A stretch of DNA of 64,000 nt from Sideroxydans lithotrophicus ES-1 (GTDB taxonomy: Bacteria; Pseudomonadota; Gammaproteobacteria; Burkholderiales; Gallionellaceae), in assembly GCF_000025705.1 (NCBI RefSeq), contig NC_013959.1, forward strand, positions 1,851,063-1,915,062. Reading direction: 5' to 3'. Shown piece by piece: positions 20,357 to 29,292 of this stretch. The translations under genes and the position numbers were made by a program. Numbering within the stretch: the first letter of the stretch is position 1; each line of letters begins with the position of its first letter. The notes below the pieces were generated by a model, which was not told where the DNA came from, did not search any database, and was given only the letters and a program-made list of their open reading frames with translations.

Positions 20357-21349
20357 ATGAAAGCTCCCATCCGCATTGCAGTCACCGGTGCTGCAGGACA
20401 AATCGGTTACAACTTGCTGTTCCGCATCGCCAATGGTGACATGCTGGGGCGGGAACAGCCCATCATCCTGCAGTTGCTGGACATCACGCCGGCACAGCAG
20501 GCTCTGCGCGGCGTAGCGATGGAACTGGAAGACTGCGCATTCCCGATGCTGCAACAGATCGTCACCACCGACGATGCGCGCGTGGCCTTCCGCGATGCCG
20601 AAGTGGTGCTCATGGTAGGCGCCAAGCCGCGCAGCAAGGGCATGGAGCGCAAGGATCTGCTGGAAGCCAACGGTGCCATCTTCTCCGAACAGGGACGCAT
20701 CCTCAACGAGGTCGCAGCACGTCATGTGAAGGTCCTGGTGGTCGGCAACCCGGCCAATACCAACGCGCTCATCGCCATGAAGAACGCCTCCGACCTCGAC
20801 CCCCACAATTTCAGCGCAATGATGCGGCTCGACCACAACCGCGCCATCACCCAGATCGCGCTGAAATTGTTCCAGCCGATCCAGGACATCAAGAAGATGG
20901 TCATCTGGGGCAACCATTCCGGCACGCAGTATCCCGACCTCTCGCATGCCGAAGTTCGCGGGCGCAAGGTGATCGAGATCCTGCGCCAGAACGGCTGGGA
21001 AGACTGGAGCGAAAAGGAATTCATTCCCACGGTGCAAAAACGCGGCGCCGCGGTCATTGAAGCCCGCGGCCTTTCGAGCGCAGCGAGCGCAGCCAATGCA
21101 GCCATCGGCCATATTCACGACTGGCTGCTGCATTCACACCATAATGACTGGGTCACCATGAGCGTTCCATCCGATGGCAGTTACGGCATACCGGAAGGCG
21201 TGCTGTACGGTTTCCCCGTCATTTGCCGCAACGGCCATTACCAGATCGTGAAGGACCTGCCCATCAGTGAACTTGGGCACAAGCACATGATGGATAGCTA
21301 CAATGAACTGCTGGGCGAGCGCGAACTGGTTAAGCACTTATTGAAATAG
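20357..21349 (+). CDS. mdh: Malate dehydrogenase
   Basis: This 330-residue protein of the long MDH type common in betaproteobacteria has the NAD-binding loop [20 protein letters not shown], the substrate-binding segment [21 protein letters not shown] with the catalytic Asp context and [11 protein letters not shown] with the catalytic histidine. It interconverts malate and oxaloacetate. GAGG lies 6-9 nt before the ATG. It diverges from sdhC, so the two TCA units share one control region. Confidence 0.97.
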   Translation: MKAPIRIAVTGAAGQIGYNLLFRIANGDMLGREQPIILQLLDITPAQQALRGVAMELEDCAFPMLQQIVTTDDARVAFRDAEVVLMVGAKPRSKGMERKDLLEANGAIFSEQGRILNEVAARHVKVLVVGNPANTNALIAMKNASDLDPHNFSAMMRLDHNRAITQIALKLFQPIQDIKKMVIWGNHSGTQYPDLSHAEVRGRKVIEILRQNGWEDWSEKEFIPTVQKRGAAVIEARGLSSAASAANAAIGHIHDWLLHSHHNDWVTMSVPSDGSYGIPEGVLYGFPVICRNGHYQIVKDLPISELGHKHMMDSYNELLGERELVKHLLK

Positions 21350-21373
21350 GCGACCGGTATTGTCCTGGCCAAA

Positions 21374-21404
21374 AAAAATGGCCCGCGAGTTGCGGGCCAT
21401 TTTC
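21374..21404. terminator. Bidirectional intrinsic terminator
   Basis: A perfect 9-bp stem (ATGGCCCGC at 21378-21386, GCGGGCCAT at 21392-21400) with a 5-nt loop is flanked by A8 on the left and TTT on the right. It can stop mdh transcription on the plus strand and the convergent gene at 21420-21857 on the minus strand. Confidence 0.9.
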
Positions 21405-21419
21405 ATGCAGCATATCGGG

Positions 21420-21857
21420 TTAGCGTTGTCCGCCGCCCATGCCCCCACCCATTCCGCCGCCCATGCCTCCACCCATGCCTCCTGCTGGCGGGTTGGCGGG
21501 AATCGTCTTGCCTTGTTCCTTGGCGCGCTCTTTCATCTCTTCGTGGTGCTCGGCACGAACCTTCTCACGCTCTTTTCTGGTTTCTGAACGGCGCATCTTC
21601 GCGCGTTGCTGCTGGCGCTCTTCAGGAGTCATCAACTCCCTGCCGGTTGTTTGCCGTGTTCGCTCCTTAGTCTGGGTCCGGTCCTGAGTCTGATCCTGCA
21701 CCCGATCCCGGGTCTGATCTTGAACTCGATCCCGAGTCTGATCTTGAACCCGATCCCGGGTCTGATCTCTGGTTTGAGTCTGGTCTTCGGCCATAGCGAC
21801 GCCACCAGACAATAAAGCAACAACAGACAAGCTCAACAAGGTGACTTTCTTGTTCAT
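21420..21857 (-). CDS. Secreted repeat protein of unknown function
   Basis: The protein has 145 residues, starting at MNKKVTLL (21857) with GGAGGG at 4 nt. A Sec signal peptide ends near VAMA. The mature part opens with Gln/Asp/Arg/Thr repeats, including three tandem copies of RDRVQDQT (residues 34-57), then a highly charged helix (TPEERQQQRAKMRRSETRKE and onward), and ends with a tail of five GGGM/GGQR units. The layout suggests an extended or coiled periplasmic protein with a flexible Gly/Met tail that might bind metal; that is speculation. Convergent with mdh. Confidence 0.8.
   Translation of the reverse strand: MNKKVTLLSLSVVALLSGGVAMAEDQTQTRDQTRDRVQDQTRDRVQDQTRDRVQDQTQDRTQTKERTRQTTGRELMTPEERQQQRAKMRRSETRKEREKVRAEHHEEMKERAKEQGKTIPANPPAGGMGGGMGGGMGGGMGGGQR
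21687..21758 (-). repeat. Three tandem 24-bp coding repeats
   Basis: Three head-to-tail 24-bp units encode RDRVQDQT. DNA copies differ at only a few positions (for example CGATCCCGGGTCTGATC versus CGATCCCGAGTCTGATC on the plus strand), so repeat number could vary by slippage or recombination. Confidence 0.85.
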
Positions 21858-21977
21858 AATGCCCTCCAAATAGATCAGGATGGCCAGAGGAAGTTCTTTG
21901 AGTATCTCAAGGAACGCTCCCATACCATCCCGTTACAGGAGCAAGACGGATACTACTCTTATGACTTTCCAATTTCA

Positions 21978-21991
21978 GTGACTAAAGTCAC
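21978..21991. promoter_or_regulatory. Candidate operator palindrome GTGACT-AA-AGTCAC
   Basis: A perfect 14-bp palindrome is centred in the 231-bp divergent gap between the repeat protein gene (21857, minus) and the MEMO-family gene (22089, plus). Placement suits a dimeric regulator acting on either gene. The binder is unknown. Confidence 0.35.
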
Positions 21992-22088
21992 GGAACCCGT
22001 AAAGAATAATCCAAGCCTCTGGCTAAACAAGGACTTGATTCATCCAATTCAGTCGCCATATTGTGATTAATACAACATGGAGGTAGCT

Positions 22089-22880
22089 ATGCTTGCCGTT
22101 CGTCCACCCGCCGTAGCTGGAATGTTCTACCCGGCTGAGCCCGGAGAACTTTCACATGAAATACTGGAATTCCTGACCGAGGCACAACCGCGGACATTGA
22201 TTCCCAAAGCGCTGATCGTGCCGCATGCAGGTTATGTCTATTCCGGTGCGATCGCGGCAAGCGCTTATGCCACCCTGAAGAGCATCTCGGCCCGCATCCG
22301 CCGTGTCGTGCTGCTCGGTCCGACCCATCGCGTCGCTGTGCGCGGATTGGCCTTGCCGGATGTGGAAGCGTTCGATACGCCATTGGGGCGCGTGATGCTG
22401 GATACCGAATTGATGCGCATCATCTCATCTCTGCCTCAAGTGACCGTCAGCGCTGCAGCCCATGCCCAGGAACACTCGCTGGAGGTACAACTGCCCTTCC
22501 TGCAAAGCGTGCTGAACGATTTCACCCTGTTACCGCTGGCGGTAGGCATGGCGACAGCCGAGGAAGTTGCCGAAGTGCTCGAACTGGCATGGGGCGGCGA
22601 GGAAACACTGATCGTCATCAGTTCGGATCTGTCGCATTACCTGCCCTATGCTGCCGCGCAATCCGTCGATGGCAGAACCATCCGGAACATCCTCGAGTTG
22701 AAACAACCCATCGCGCACGAAGAGGCTTGCGGCGGCACCCCGATCAGCGGCCTGATCATCGTTGCCCGCAAGCACCAGCTCAAGCCGCATCTGCTTGACC
22801 TTCGAAACTCCGGTGATACTGCGGGGTCTAAGAATAATGTAGTGGGCTATACATCCATAGCCTTTAGCGCAGGAGAGTGA
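22089..22880 (+). CDS. amrB: MEMO1-family protein (AmmeMemoRadiSam system protein B)
   Basis: This 263-residue protein begins RPPAVAGMFYPAEPGELSHE, the MEMO family hallmark. It continues with VPHAGYVYSGAIAASAYA, VVLLGPTHRVAVRGLALP and EHSLEVQLPFLQ, which hold the histidines that line the presumed metal or active site related to class III ring-cleaving dioxygenases. The ATG at 22077 is rejected because GGAGGT lies between it and the ATG at 22089. Followed directly by AMMECR1-like and radical-SAM genes. Biochemical role is unresolved. Confidence 0.92.
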   Translation: MLAVRPPAVAGMFYPAEPGELSHEILEFLTEAQPRTLIPKALIVPHAGYVYSGAIAASAYATLKSISARIRRVVLLGPTHRVAVRGLALPDVEAFDTPLGRVMLDTELMRIISSLPQVTVSAAAHAQEHSLEVQLPFLQSVLNDFTLLPLAVGMATAEEVAEVLELAWGGEETLIVISSDLSHYLPYAAAQSVDGRTIRNILELKQPIAHEEACGGTPISGLIIVARKHQLKPHLLDLRNSGDTAGSKNNVVGYTSIAFSAGE

Positions 22881-22881
22881 C

Positions 22882-23481
22882 GTGATCGATCAGGTCGATA
22901 AAAAGGATATTGGACAAGACCGCGGAAAAGTTCTGCTCGGCATTGCGCGCAGCAGTATCGCCGAAGCTATGGGCATCGGCTCTGCGTCGACTCCGCATGA
23001 TGAATGGTTGAACGAATGGGGCGCAACGTTCGTCACGCTGACACAGGGTGGCGAATTGCGCGGTTGCATCGGCACACTGCAGGCTCACCGCCCGCTTGCC
23101 GAAGATGTCCGCCAGAATGCGCTCGCAGCAGCCTTCCGCGATCCGCGCTTCCTGCCGCTAGCCAAGCACGAACTGGAGGCGACCGAATGCGAGGTATCCT
23201 TGTTGTCGCCCGCAGAAGCGATGGAGTTCCGCGATGAGCACGACGCGCTGTCGCAGCTCCGCCCAGGCATTGATGGCATCGTTCTTGAATACGGGCGCTA
23301 CCGCAGCACATTCCTGCCCCAGGTCTGGGAACAACTGCCGCAACCGCATCGCTTCATGGCACAACTGAAGCGCAAAGCCGGGCTGCCCGACAGTTTCTGG
23401 GCAGAGGAGATCAGATTGGCGCGCTATACCGTAAGCAAATGGCGCGAGCTGGATCTTGCCGAGGCTGGCCGAAATGGATGA
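22882..23481 (+). CDS. amrA: AMMECR1-domain protein (AmmeMemoRadiSam system protein A)
   Basis: This 199-residue protein has the AMMECR1 core: WGATFVTLTQGGELRGCIGT, AHRPLAEDVRQNALAAAFRD and LEATECEVSLLSPAEAM, where LRGCIG is the invariant motif of the family. Translation starts at GTG 22882 with AGGAG at 6 nt, one base after the MEMO stop. The stop overlaps the radical-SAM start by 8 nt, so all three are co-translated. Function is not established. Confidence 0.92.
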   Translation: MIDQVDKKDIGQDRGKVLLGIARSSIAEAMGIGSASTPHDEWLNEWGATFVTLTQGGELRGCIGTLQAHRPLAEDVRQNALAAAFRDPRFLPLAKHELEATECEVSLLSPAEAMEFRDEHDALSQLRPGIDGIVLEYGRYRSTFLPQVWEQLPQPHRFMAQLKRKAGLPDSFWAEEIRLARYTVSKWRELDLAEAGRNG

Positions 23482-24568
23482 ACCCATCGGCATCACTGAA
23501 CGTTACCCTGCCAGGTATTGGCACATGCTGGATGATGGCCGTATCCAGTGCGACCTGTGCCCGCGCGATTGCAAATTGCACGAAGGGCAGCGCGGTGCAT
23601 GTTTCGTGCGCGGTCGCATCGACGACATGATGGTGCTGACCACATATGGGCGCAGTTCGGGTTTCTGCGTCGACCCCATCGAGAAGAAACCGCTCAACCA
23701 TTTCTATCCCGGCAGCAGCATCCTTTCATTCGGCACGGCCGGCTGCAATCTTGCCTGCAAATTCTGCCAGAACTGGGACATCTCCAAGTCGCGCAGCTTC
23801 GACAAGCTCGCCGACCTCGCCACGCCGGGAGCGATCGCCCGCACCGCATCCGACACCGGCTGCCAGAGTGTAGCCTTCACTTACAACGACCCGGTGATCT
23901 TCGCCGAATATGCGATGGATGTGGCCGATGAGTGTCACGAACTTGGCGTCAAGACCGTGGCGGTCACGGCAGGTTATATGCACGACCAACCGCGCCGCGA
24001 GTTCTATGCCAGGATGGATGCAGCCAACGTAGACCTGAAGGCGTTCACCGACGAGTTCTATGTCAGGCAGACGGGTTCGCATCTGCAACCCGTGCTGGAC
24101 ACATTGAAATACCTGCGTCAGGAAACACCGGTATGGGTCGAGCTGACCACGCTATTGATACCCGGCTACAACGACAGCGCGCATGAGATCGGCCAGATGA
24201 GCGAGTGGATCGCAAGAGAACTGGGGATGGATGTGCCGCTGCACTTCACCGCCTTCCACCCCGATTACAAGATGACCAATATTCCGCCCACACCTGCCAA
24301 CAAGCTGACCGAAGCAAGGCAGATCGCTCATTCCGCAGGGTTGCAGCACGTCTATACCGGCAATGTGCATGACCTTTCCGGAGGTACCACATTTTGCACA
24401 AGCTGCCGGAAACCGCTCATCGTGCGCGACTGGCACGAGATCCGGGATTATGCAGTGACTGAAGACGGAACATGCCCGCATTGCGGGACAAGGCTTGCAG
24501 GACACTTCGGTAAATTCGGGGGCCAGCATGGCAGGCGGCGCATCCCGGTGGTGATTCGTAACGACTGA
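23474..24568 (+). CDS. amrS: AmmeMemoRadiSam radical SAM enzyme
   Basis: The protein has 364 residues from ATG 23474 (a TTG at 23456 is also in frame). The N-terminal cysteine-rich region is CDLCPRDCKLHEGQRGACF, the radical SAM cluster motif is CNLACKFCQNWD, and a C-terminal knuckle has CTSCRKP and CPHCGTRL. It resembles pyruvate formate-lyase activating enzymes, but no glycyl-radical enzyme gene is nearby. The strict three-gene arrangement with MEMO and AMMECR1 proteins implies one pathway, possibly an oxidative-type radical modification. Confidence 0.93.
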   Translation: MDEPIGITERYPARYWHMLDDGRIQCDLCPRDCKLHEGQRGACFVRGRIDDMMVLTTYGRSSGFCVDPIEKKPLNHFYPGSSILSFGTAGCNLACKFCQNWDISKSRSFDKLADLATPGAIARTASDTGCQSVAFTYNDPVIFAEYAMDVADECHELGVKTVAVTAGYMHDQPRREFYARMDAANVDLKAFTDEFYVRQTGSHLQPVLDTLKYLRQETPVWVELTTLLIPGYNDSAHEIGQMSEWIARELGMDVPLHFTAFHPDYKMTNIPPTPANKLTEARQIAHSAGLQHVYTGNVHDLSGGTTFCTSCRKPLIVRDWHEIRDYAVTEDGTCPHCGTRLAGHFGKFGGQHGRRRIPVVIRND

Positions 24569-24596
24569 GACGCGGAACGATGTTCCGAAAGCGATC

Positions 24597-26069
24597 CTAT
24601 GCAGCCACTTTCCAGACGGAGGCGTCGTCATCGCGGTACCTGAGCGCGATCTCCTTGAACTCGGTCAAGGCGGCCACGAATGCATCGACCACATCGGGAT
24701 CGAAGTGTTTCCACTTCCCGTCGACGATGAATTCTGCCACTTCATCGTGCCCCATGGCAGACTTGTATATGCGCCGGGATGACATCGCATCATAGACATC
24801 CGCCAGGGCCATCAGCCGTGCCGGAATGGAAATATGCTCCTCGCGCAGGGCGAACGGATAACCGCTGCCATCCCATTTCTCGTGATGCCCGATGGCGATC
24901 TGCCGGGCCGCTTTCAGGAACGGGCTATTGCGGACATTGGTCATGTTCTCCGCACCGGATATCGCATTGCCGCCAAGCGTGGTGTGCGTTTTCATGATAT
25001 CGAATTCTTCCTGCGTCAGCTTGCCTGGCTTGTGCAGGATGGTATCGGGAATGCCGACCTTGCCGATGTCATGCAAAGGTGCGATCTTGTACAGCATCTC
25101 GATGTTTTCAGGCGTCAGAAAGTCCCTGAAACGCGGATTGTCCCTCAGCTTCACTGCAAGGGTGCGAACATAGTGCTGTGTGCGCCGGATATGGTTGCCC
25201 GTTTCGTTGTCCCGCGTACCGGCCAAAGAAGTGAGTGCAAGAATGGTCGTGTCTTTGATCGCCACGATCTCGTCAGTTCTCTGCTGCAGCAAGGCAGTAC
25301 GTTCCTGCACCATCTGCGCCAGCTTCTGTTCGTTATTCTGCAGGATAGCATTGGCTCGTTCCAGCTGATTCCTGGCCTGTTCGGTCTCCGCTTTCTGTGC
25401 GGTCAACTGCTGCAGCAAGGAGATGTTCTCGAAGCGCTGCTCGAGCGAAAGCATGAAAGTCCTGTTCAAGCCTATCGCTTCATGCACGATCACCGCGGCA
25501 TACACGCCGAGCATCCCAGCCAGTATCCAGTGCAGCATGTCGTTTTCGAATGCCACCCTCATGATAAGCGGGATCATGATGCCAAACAGATAACCATACA
25601 GTGCCGGCAGATGCACGGAATTCATGGCAACCGCCCCCGCCACCAGGCCGATCATCACGCAGATCAGCAGGCTCTGATAACCGATGCCTTCGGGGAAGAA
25701 AATTATTGCAGCGGCTCCCCACATCAGCCCGGCGGCCAGCGAGACGACCGTGAAATGGGTGTGCCAGACCCTGCACTCCTGCAACGTGTTCAGCTTGTCC
25801 CGGTCCAATGCCCATTTGACGATCTCTACCGAATGCAGTGCATAGAAAAGCGCAAGCCAGGTCAGCAACAAATGATGAGGTGCGTGTCCCCAGAACAGCA
25901 CAACGAACAGGAACTGCAATACGATCTGGCTCAATATAAGTGAAAGATAGACGACCATCCTGGTACGCAGTTGCTCGACACGCACGCGCAGATTCTTCTC
26001 GTCGATGTGGAAGAGAAGATCGTTCAGGCCGAACCATAGTGAATGTAGACTGGGAATCGAAGTGCTCAT
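24597..26069 (-). CDS. Membrane HD-GYP cyclic-di-GMP phosphodiesterase
   Basis: This 490-residue protein has an N-terminal membrane domain of about six helices (residues 40-195, e.g. VVYLSLILSQIVLQFLFVVL), then a coiled coil (QLTAQKAETEQARNQLERAN) and the HD-GYP domain. APLHDIGKVGIPD gives the HD pair, and HHEKWDGSGYP gives the HHE and GYP signature, with DVYDAMSSRR following. All metal ligands look intact, so hydrolysis of c-di-GMP is likely. The membrane part resembles the MASE-type sensors but I cannot name it. It stands alone, convergent with amrS. Confidence 0.92.
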   Translation of the reverse strand: MSTSIPSLHSLWFGLNDLLFHIDEKNLRVRVEQLRTRMVVYLSLILSQIVLQFLFVVLFWGHAPHHLLLTWLALFYALHSVEIVKWALDRDKLNTLQECRVWHTHFTVVSLAAGLMWGAAAIIFFPEGIGYQSLLICVMIGLVAGAVAMNSVHLPALYGYLFGIMIPLIMRVAFENDMLHWILAGMLGVYAAVIVHEAIGLNRTFMLSLEQRFENISLLQQLTAQKAETEQARNQLERANAILQNNEQKLAQMVQERTALLQQRTDEIVAIKDTTILALTSLAGTRDNETGNHIRRTQHYVRTLAVKLRDNPRFRDFLTPENIEMLYKIAPLHDIGKVGIPDTILHKPGKLTQEEFDIMKTHTTLGGNAISGAENMTNVRNSPFLKAARQIAIGHHEKWDGSGYPFALREEHISIPARLMALADVYDAMSSRRIYKSAMGHDEVAEFIVDGKWKHFDPDVVDAFVAALTEFKEIALRYRDDDASVWKVAA

Positions 26070-26148
26070 CGCCTGCTCCCTGCTTGGCCATCAATGCTGA
26101 ATGGCTAGATGAACATATTGAGACGACGCCATCGATTCGGCAATATGC

Positions 26149-26180
26149 CTGGGTATCTAGATAGTTATCTAGATACCCAG
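26149..26180. repeat. Perfect 14-bp inverted repeat with 4-nt loop
   Basis: CTGGGTATCTAGAT (26149-26162) and ATCTAGATACCCAG (26167-26180) flank AGTT. It lies between the HD-GYP start (26069) and the end of the ATP-grasp gene (26206). RNA from the ATP-grasp gene would form a strong hairpin, but no U-tract follows, so it may be a Rho-assisted terminator, an mRNA stabiliser or an operator for the HD-GYP gene. Confidence 0.75.
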
Positions 26181-26205
26181 CAAGAGAATGATTAGCTTTT
26201 AATAA

Positions 26206-27447
26206 TCAGCACACTGCCCGAACGAGCGCAAAGCCCCCACCGGGAGTGCGGAAGTTGGTGGTTTGCCCCTGATAGAGCCGCGCGGCGATGAGCTGGATAT
26301 GTCCGTCATACACGTAACAGCGCACATCGTATTTGAGCATTTGCGGTTCGCTGTTCTCTGCACACACCTTGCGTTCACCCGGCAATGCCAGACGCTGGGC
26401 AACATAATCGGATTGCATGATCTCGTCGAACACGCGCTTGGTGAGCTTGTCGCCGCGATAAGTCCCCTTGCTGCCATAACCGCTCACCGGCTTGAAGAAC
26501 CAGTCCTTGCGCTCGGCCCACCATTGCTCTGCATCCTGGGCCTGTACCAGCCTGGTTCGCGGAACTCCCTTGAGGAGGGCATCGATGCTGGTCTGGGATA
26601 CACCTTGTTCACGCAACGCGGCAGCATCCGAGAACAGGACCAGTCTGCGTTTATCCGCGTAGTGCCGATAATGGGACGGATTGGGTGTCAACACGATCTG
26701 CTTGTTCTTCCATGCAGCACGAATGGACGGATACTGCTGCAGATCAAAATCCGTAAGACGGTTATATACCAGGTCGATGCGATCCCCACCGCAATACAAA
26801 CCATCTTCACGAACCTGCAGCTCCGTAAGATCGGCGATGTGCGCAGCGATGCCGGCTCTCTCGAACATCTGTTTTGCCAACAGGAATTCAGGGTAGAGAT
26901 ATTGCGTTTCGGGCTTCTCATCCAGAATGGCGACGACTTTGAGTGGTGTATCCCCGTGTGCCAGCTTCCATTCATTGCGGAACATCTCGATGAAGATATG
27001 TTCAAGGCGATACTCGAACACAGCGGAACCATACAGGAAGAGGCCGCGCTGACTGTCGATCAGCAATGCGTTCAGGAAAGCGCCGCCCGCATTGGTATTG
27101 ATCTCGATCAGGTGCGCGCCCTGCTCATTGAGGTGGAAATCGTAGCCGTAGAACACACCAAGAGGACTGTGTGGCTCAGGTTTTCCAGCCACCTCTTCCA
27201 CTGCGGCGATCACCTCGCGCATCTGTCGCAACTGCAATTCGCTGATGAAGACAGGGGCCGCCGCAAACAGCCCTGGCCGTTGTTCCACCACCATACTGTG
27301 CAAGGGCTCCCCCTGAGCCTTCAGTGTGCGTTGCAGCGACTCATAGTCCATCCACGCCCACTCGAGGCACTCACCATTCAGATAGGTGATGAAATCCTGG
27401 TCCACATCGAAGTGTTCCCTTGCCCCCTCATTGACCGGATCAGCCAC
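26206..27447 (-). CDS. ATP-grasp-like protein of unknown substrate
   Basis: This 413-residue protein has N-terminal PLGVFYGYDFHLNEQGAHLI and EINTNAGGAFLNA, which look like a pre-ATP-grasp domain. The C-terminal half has WFFKPVSGYGSKGTYRGDKL, an ATP-binding lysine plus glycine loop, and KYDVRCYVYDGHIQLIAARL followed by TTNFRTPGGG, which fit the metal-binding and catalytic strands. Such enzymes join a carboxylate to an amine or thiol. Starts at GTG 27447, overlapping the chalcone-isomerase-like gene by 8 nt. Substrate is unknown. Confidence 0.7.
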   Translation of the reverse strand: MADPVNEGAREHFDVDQDFITYLNGECLEWAWMDYESLQRTLKAQGEPLHSMVVEQRPGLFAAAPVFISELQLRQMREVIAAVEEVAGKPEPHSPLGVFYGYDFHLNEQGAHLIEINTNAGGAFLNALLIDSQRGLFLYGSAVFEYRLEHIFIEMFRNEWKLAHGDTPLKVVAILDEKPETQYLYPEFLLAKQMFERAGIAAHIADLTELQVREDGLYCGGDRIDLVYNRLTDFDLQQYPSIRAAWKNKQIVLTPNPSHYRHYADKRRLVLFSDAAALREQGVSQTSIDALLKGVPRTRLVQAQDAEQWWAERKDWFFKPVSGYGSKGTYRGDKLTKRVFDEIMQSDYVAQRLALPGERKVCAENSEPQMLKYDVRCYVYDGHIQLIAARLYQGQTTNFRTPGGGFALVRAVC

Positions 27448-28003
27448 CCAGCAACCCCTTCTTCATGTCTTCCTGCACCGGCTTCCTGCCCAGCCAGATC
27501 TCGAGCAGCGCGCGATTGAACTCCATCCCGGCAATCGTGCCGCGCGCCGTACCGTTCACACCTATCCTGGTGCCGCTATCGGGCAGATAGTCGAGCGTGA
27601 TGACATCGCCCTCCTTCACTTCGTCCACCGCGTCGAATATCTGCTTCATCTGTTTCAGCTGCGCATCCATCGCCGCCATCTCGGCAGGTGTCCGGTTCAA
27701 TTCCATCGCCTCGCTGAATGCGCCATACAATCTCTTACTGCTAAGGCCGCGCAGCATATGCAGCACCATGCGATGCTCATGCTCGTACGCGATGATCGCC
27801 TCTGCCGAAGATTGTCTCTGCGGCAGATACAGCGCGCCCACATAGACCTTGAAGAACCATTTGCTACGGATACCGGCACCGTTCAATACCAGCGTATGTG
27901 CATCGACTTGCACGCTGTCCGGCAGATTCACGCCTGCCACTTCCATGGCACCGACACTGCCGCACAGCAACAGGCCAGTCAACATCAGCAATATTCTTTT
28001 CAT
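27440..28003 (-). CDS. Chalcone-isomerase-like periplasmic protein
   Basis: The protein has 187 residues from ATG 28003. A signal peptide (KRILLMLTGLLLCGSVGAME) is followed by NGAGIRSKWFFKVYVGALYL, the diagnostic start of the bacterial chalcone isomerase-like family, and later GTRIGVNGTARGTIAGMEFN. The fold binds fatty acids in eukaryotic FAP relatives; bacterial members have no firmly known activity. It lies between a thiolase and the ATP-grasp gene in the fatty-acid operon, consistent with a lipid-related role (inference). The longer frame to 28480 is an antisense-like shadow over the thiolase. Confidence 0.85.
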   Translation of the reverse strand: MKRILLMLTGLLLCGSVGAMEVAGVNLPDSVQVDAHTLVLNGAGIRSKWFFKVYVGALYLPQRQSSAEAIIAYEHEHRMVLHMLRGLSSKRLYGAFSEAMELNRTPAEMAAMDAQLKQMKQIFDAVDEVKEGDVITLDYLPDSGTRIGVNGTARGTIAGMEFNRALLEIWLGRKPVQEDMKKGLLGG

Positions 28004-28074
28004 ATCCCGCACTTTCAAATTGAAACGAGTTGAAAAACGTCGCGAGCGTCGGCAGGGCAAGGCGCGCAGTAGTT

Positions 28075-29274
28075 CTACAGCGATTCGAATATGCCGGCCG
28101 CACCCATGCCGGTCCCTATGCACATCGTCACCATGCCGTATTTCTGCTTGCGCCGGCGCAGGCCATGCATCAGCGTCGCGGTGCGGATCGCCCCGGTCGC
28201 ACCGAGCGGGTGGCCCAACGCAATCGCGCCGCCGAGCGGATTGACGATCTCGGGATCGAGGCCGACATCGTTGATCACCGCCAGCGATTGAGCGGCGAAG
28301 GCCTCGTTGAGTTCGATCCAGCCCATGTCGCCCAGGCTCAGCCCGACCTGCTTCAACACGCGCGGAATGGCCTCTTTCGGGCCGATGCCCATGATCTCGG
28401 GCGGCACGCCCGCCACGCTGAAGCCGAGGAACTTGCCGATGGGCGTGAGGTTGTAGCGCTTCAATGCCGTCTCGCTGCAAAGCAATACCGCCCCGGCTCC
28501 GTCCGACATCTGCGAACTGTTGCCCGCCGTCACCGAGCCTTTCTGCATGAACACCGTCTTCAGCTTGCCAAGCGCTTCCAGCGAGGTGTCGGCGCGCGGA
28601 CCTTCGTCCTGCGCCACATCGCGTGCCTTCGTCTTCACCTCGCGGCTATGCATGTCCGGCATGTGCTCGGTGATGCGATACGGCGTGATCTCGTCCTCGA
28701 ATTCGCCATTGTTGATCGCCGCGATGGCGCGCAGGTGGCTCTGCAGCGCGAACGCATCCTGCGCCTCGCGCGAGACCTTCCAGCGCTCGGCCACCTTCTC
28801 CGCCGTGATGCCCATGCCGTAGGCGATGCCGTAGTGCTCGCTGTTCTCGAAGATGGCCGGGTTGAACGCGATCTTGTTGCCCATCATCGGTACCATGCTC
28901 ATGCTCTCCGCACCCGCGGCGATCATCACCTCCGCCTCGCCGAGACGGATGCGATCGGCTGCCAAGGCCACGGCCTGCAAGCCGGATGAACAGAAACGGT
29001 TCACCGTCAGGCCCGGCACCGTGTCCGGCAACCCCGCCAGCAGCAGCGCGATGCGCGCCACGTTCATGCCCTGCTCCGCCTCCGGCATCGCACAGCCGAC
29101 GATCACATCTCCCACACTAGCCGGATCGAGCGACGGCGCCTGCGCCAGCACACTCTTCAACACATGCGCCAGCATATCGTCGGGGCGAGTGTTGCGGAAC
29201 ATGCCGCGCGGCGCCTTGCCGACCGGCGTGCGTGTGGCGGCGACGATGTAGGCTTCCTGGACTTGTTTGGTCAT
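28075..29274 (-). CDS. fadA: Acetyl-CoA C-acyltransferase (beta-ketothiolase)
   Basis: The 399-residue protein starts [20 protein letters not shown], with GGAG at 7-10 nt before ATG 29274. The nucleophilic cysteine is in [32 protein letters not shown] and [13 protein letters not shown] hold the catalytic His and second Cys. It cleaves 3-ketoacyl-CoA in the last step of beta-oxidation. Its usual partner, the hydratase/dehydrogenase gene, is 4.7 kb away because accessory genes lie between them. Confidence 0.95.
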   Translation of the reverse strand: MTKQVQEAYIVAATRTPVGKAPRGMFRNTRPDDMLAHVLKSVLAQAPSLDPASVGDVIVGCAMPEAEQGMNVARIALLLAGLPDTVPGLTVNRFCSSGLQAVALAADRIRLGEAEVMIAAGAESMSMVPMMGNKIAFNPAIFENSEHYGIAYGMGITAEKVAERWKVSREAQDAFALQSHLRAIAAINNGEFEDEITPYRITEHMPDMHSREVKTKARDVAQDEGPRADTSLEALGKLKTVFMQKGSVTAGNSSQMSDGAGAVLLCSETALKRYNLTPIGKFLGFSVAGVPPEIMGIGPKEAIPRVLKQVGLSLGDMGWIELNEAFAAQSLAVINDVGLDPEIVNPLGGAIALGHPLGATGAIRTATLMHGLRRRKQKYGMVTMCIGTGMGAAGIFESL

Positions 29275-29292
29275 GACGAACTCCTGCAATAA

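Noticed and set aside
24573-24587. 6-bp hairpin CGGAAC-GAT-GTTCCG between amrS and the HD-GYP gene
   Set aside because: Too short and without a T-run on either strand to call a terminator, though the convergent placement is suggestive.
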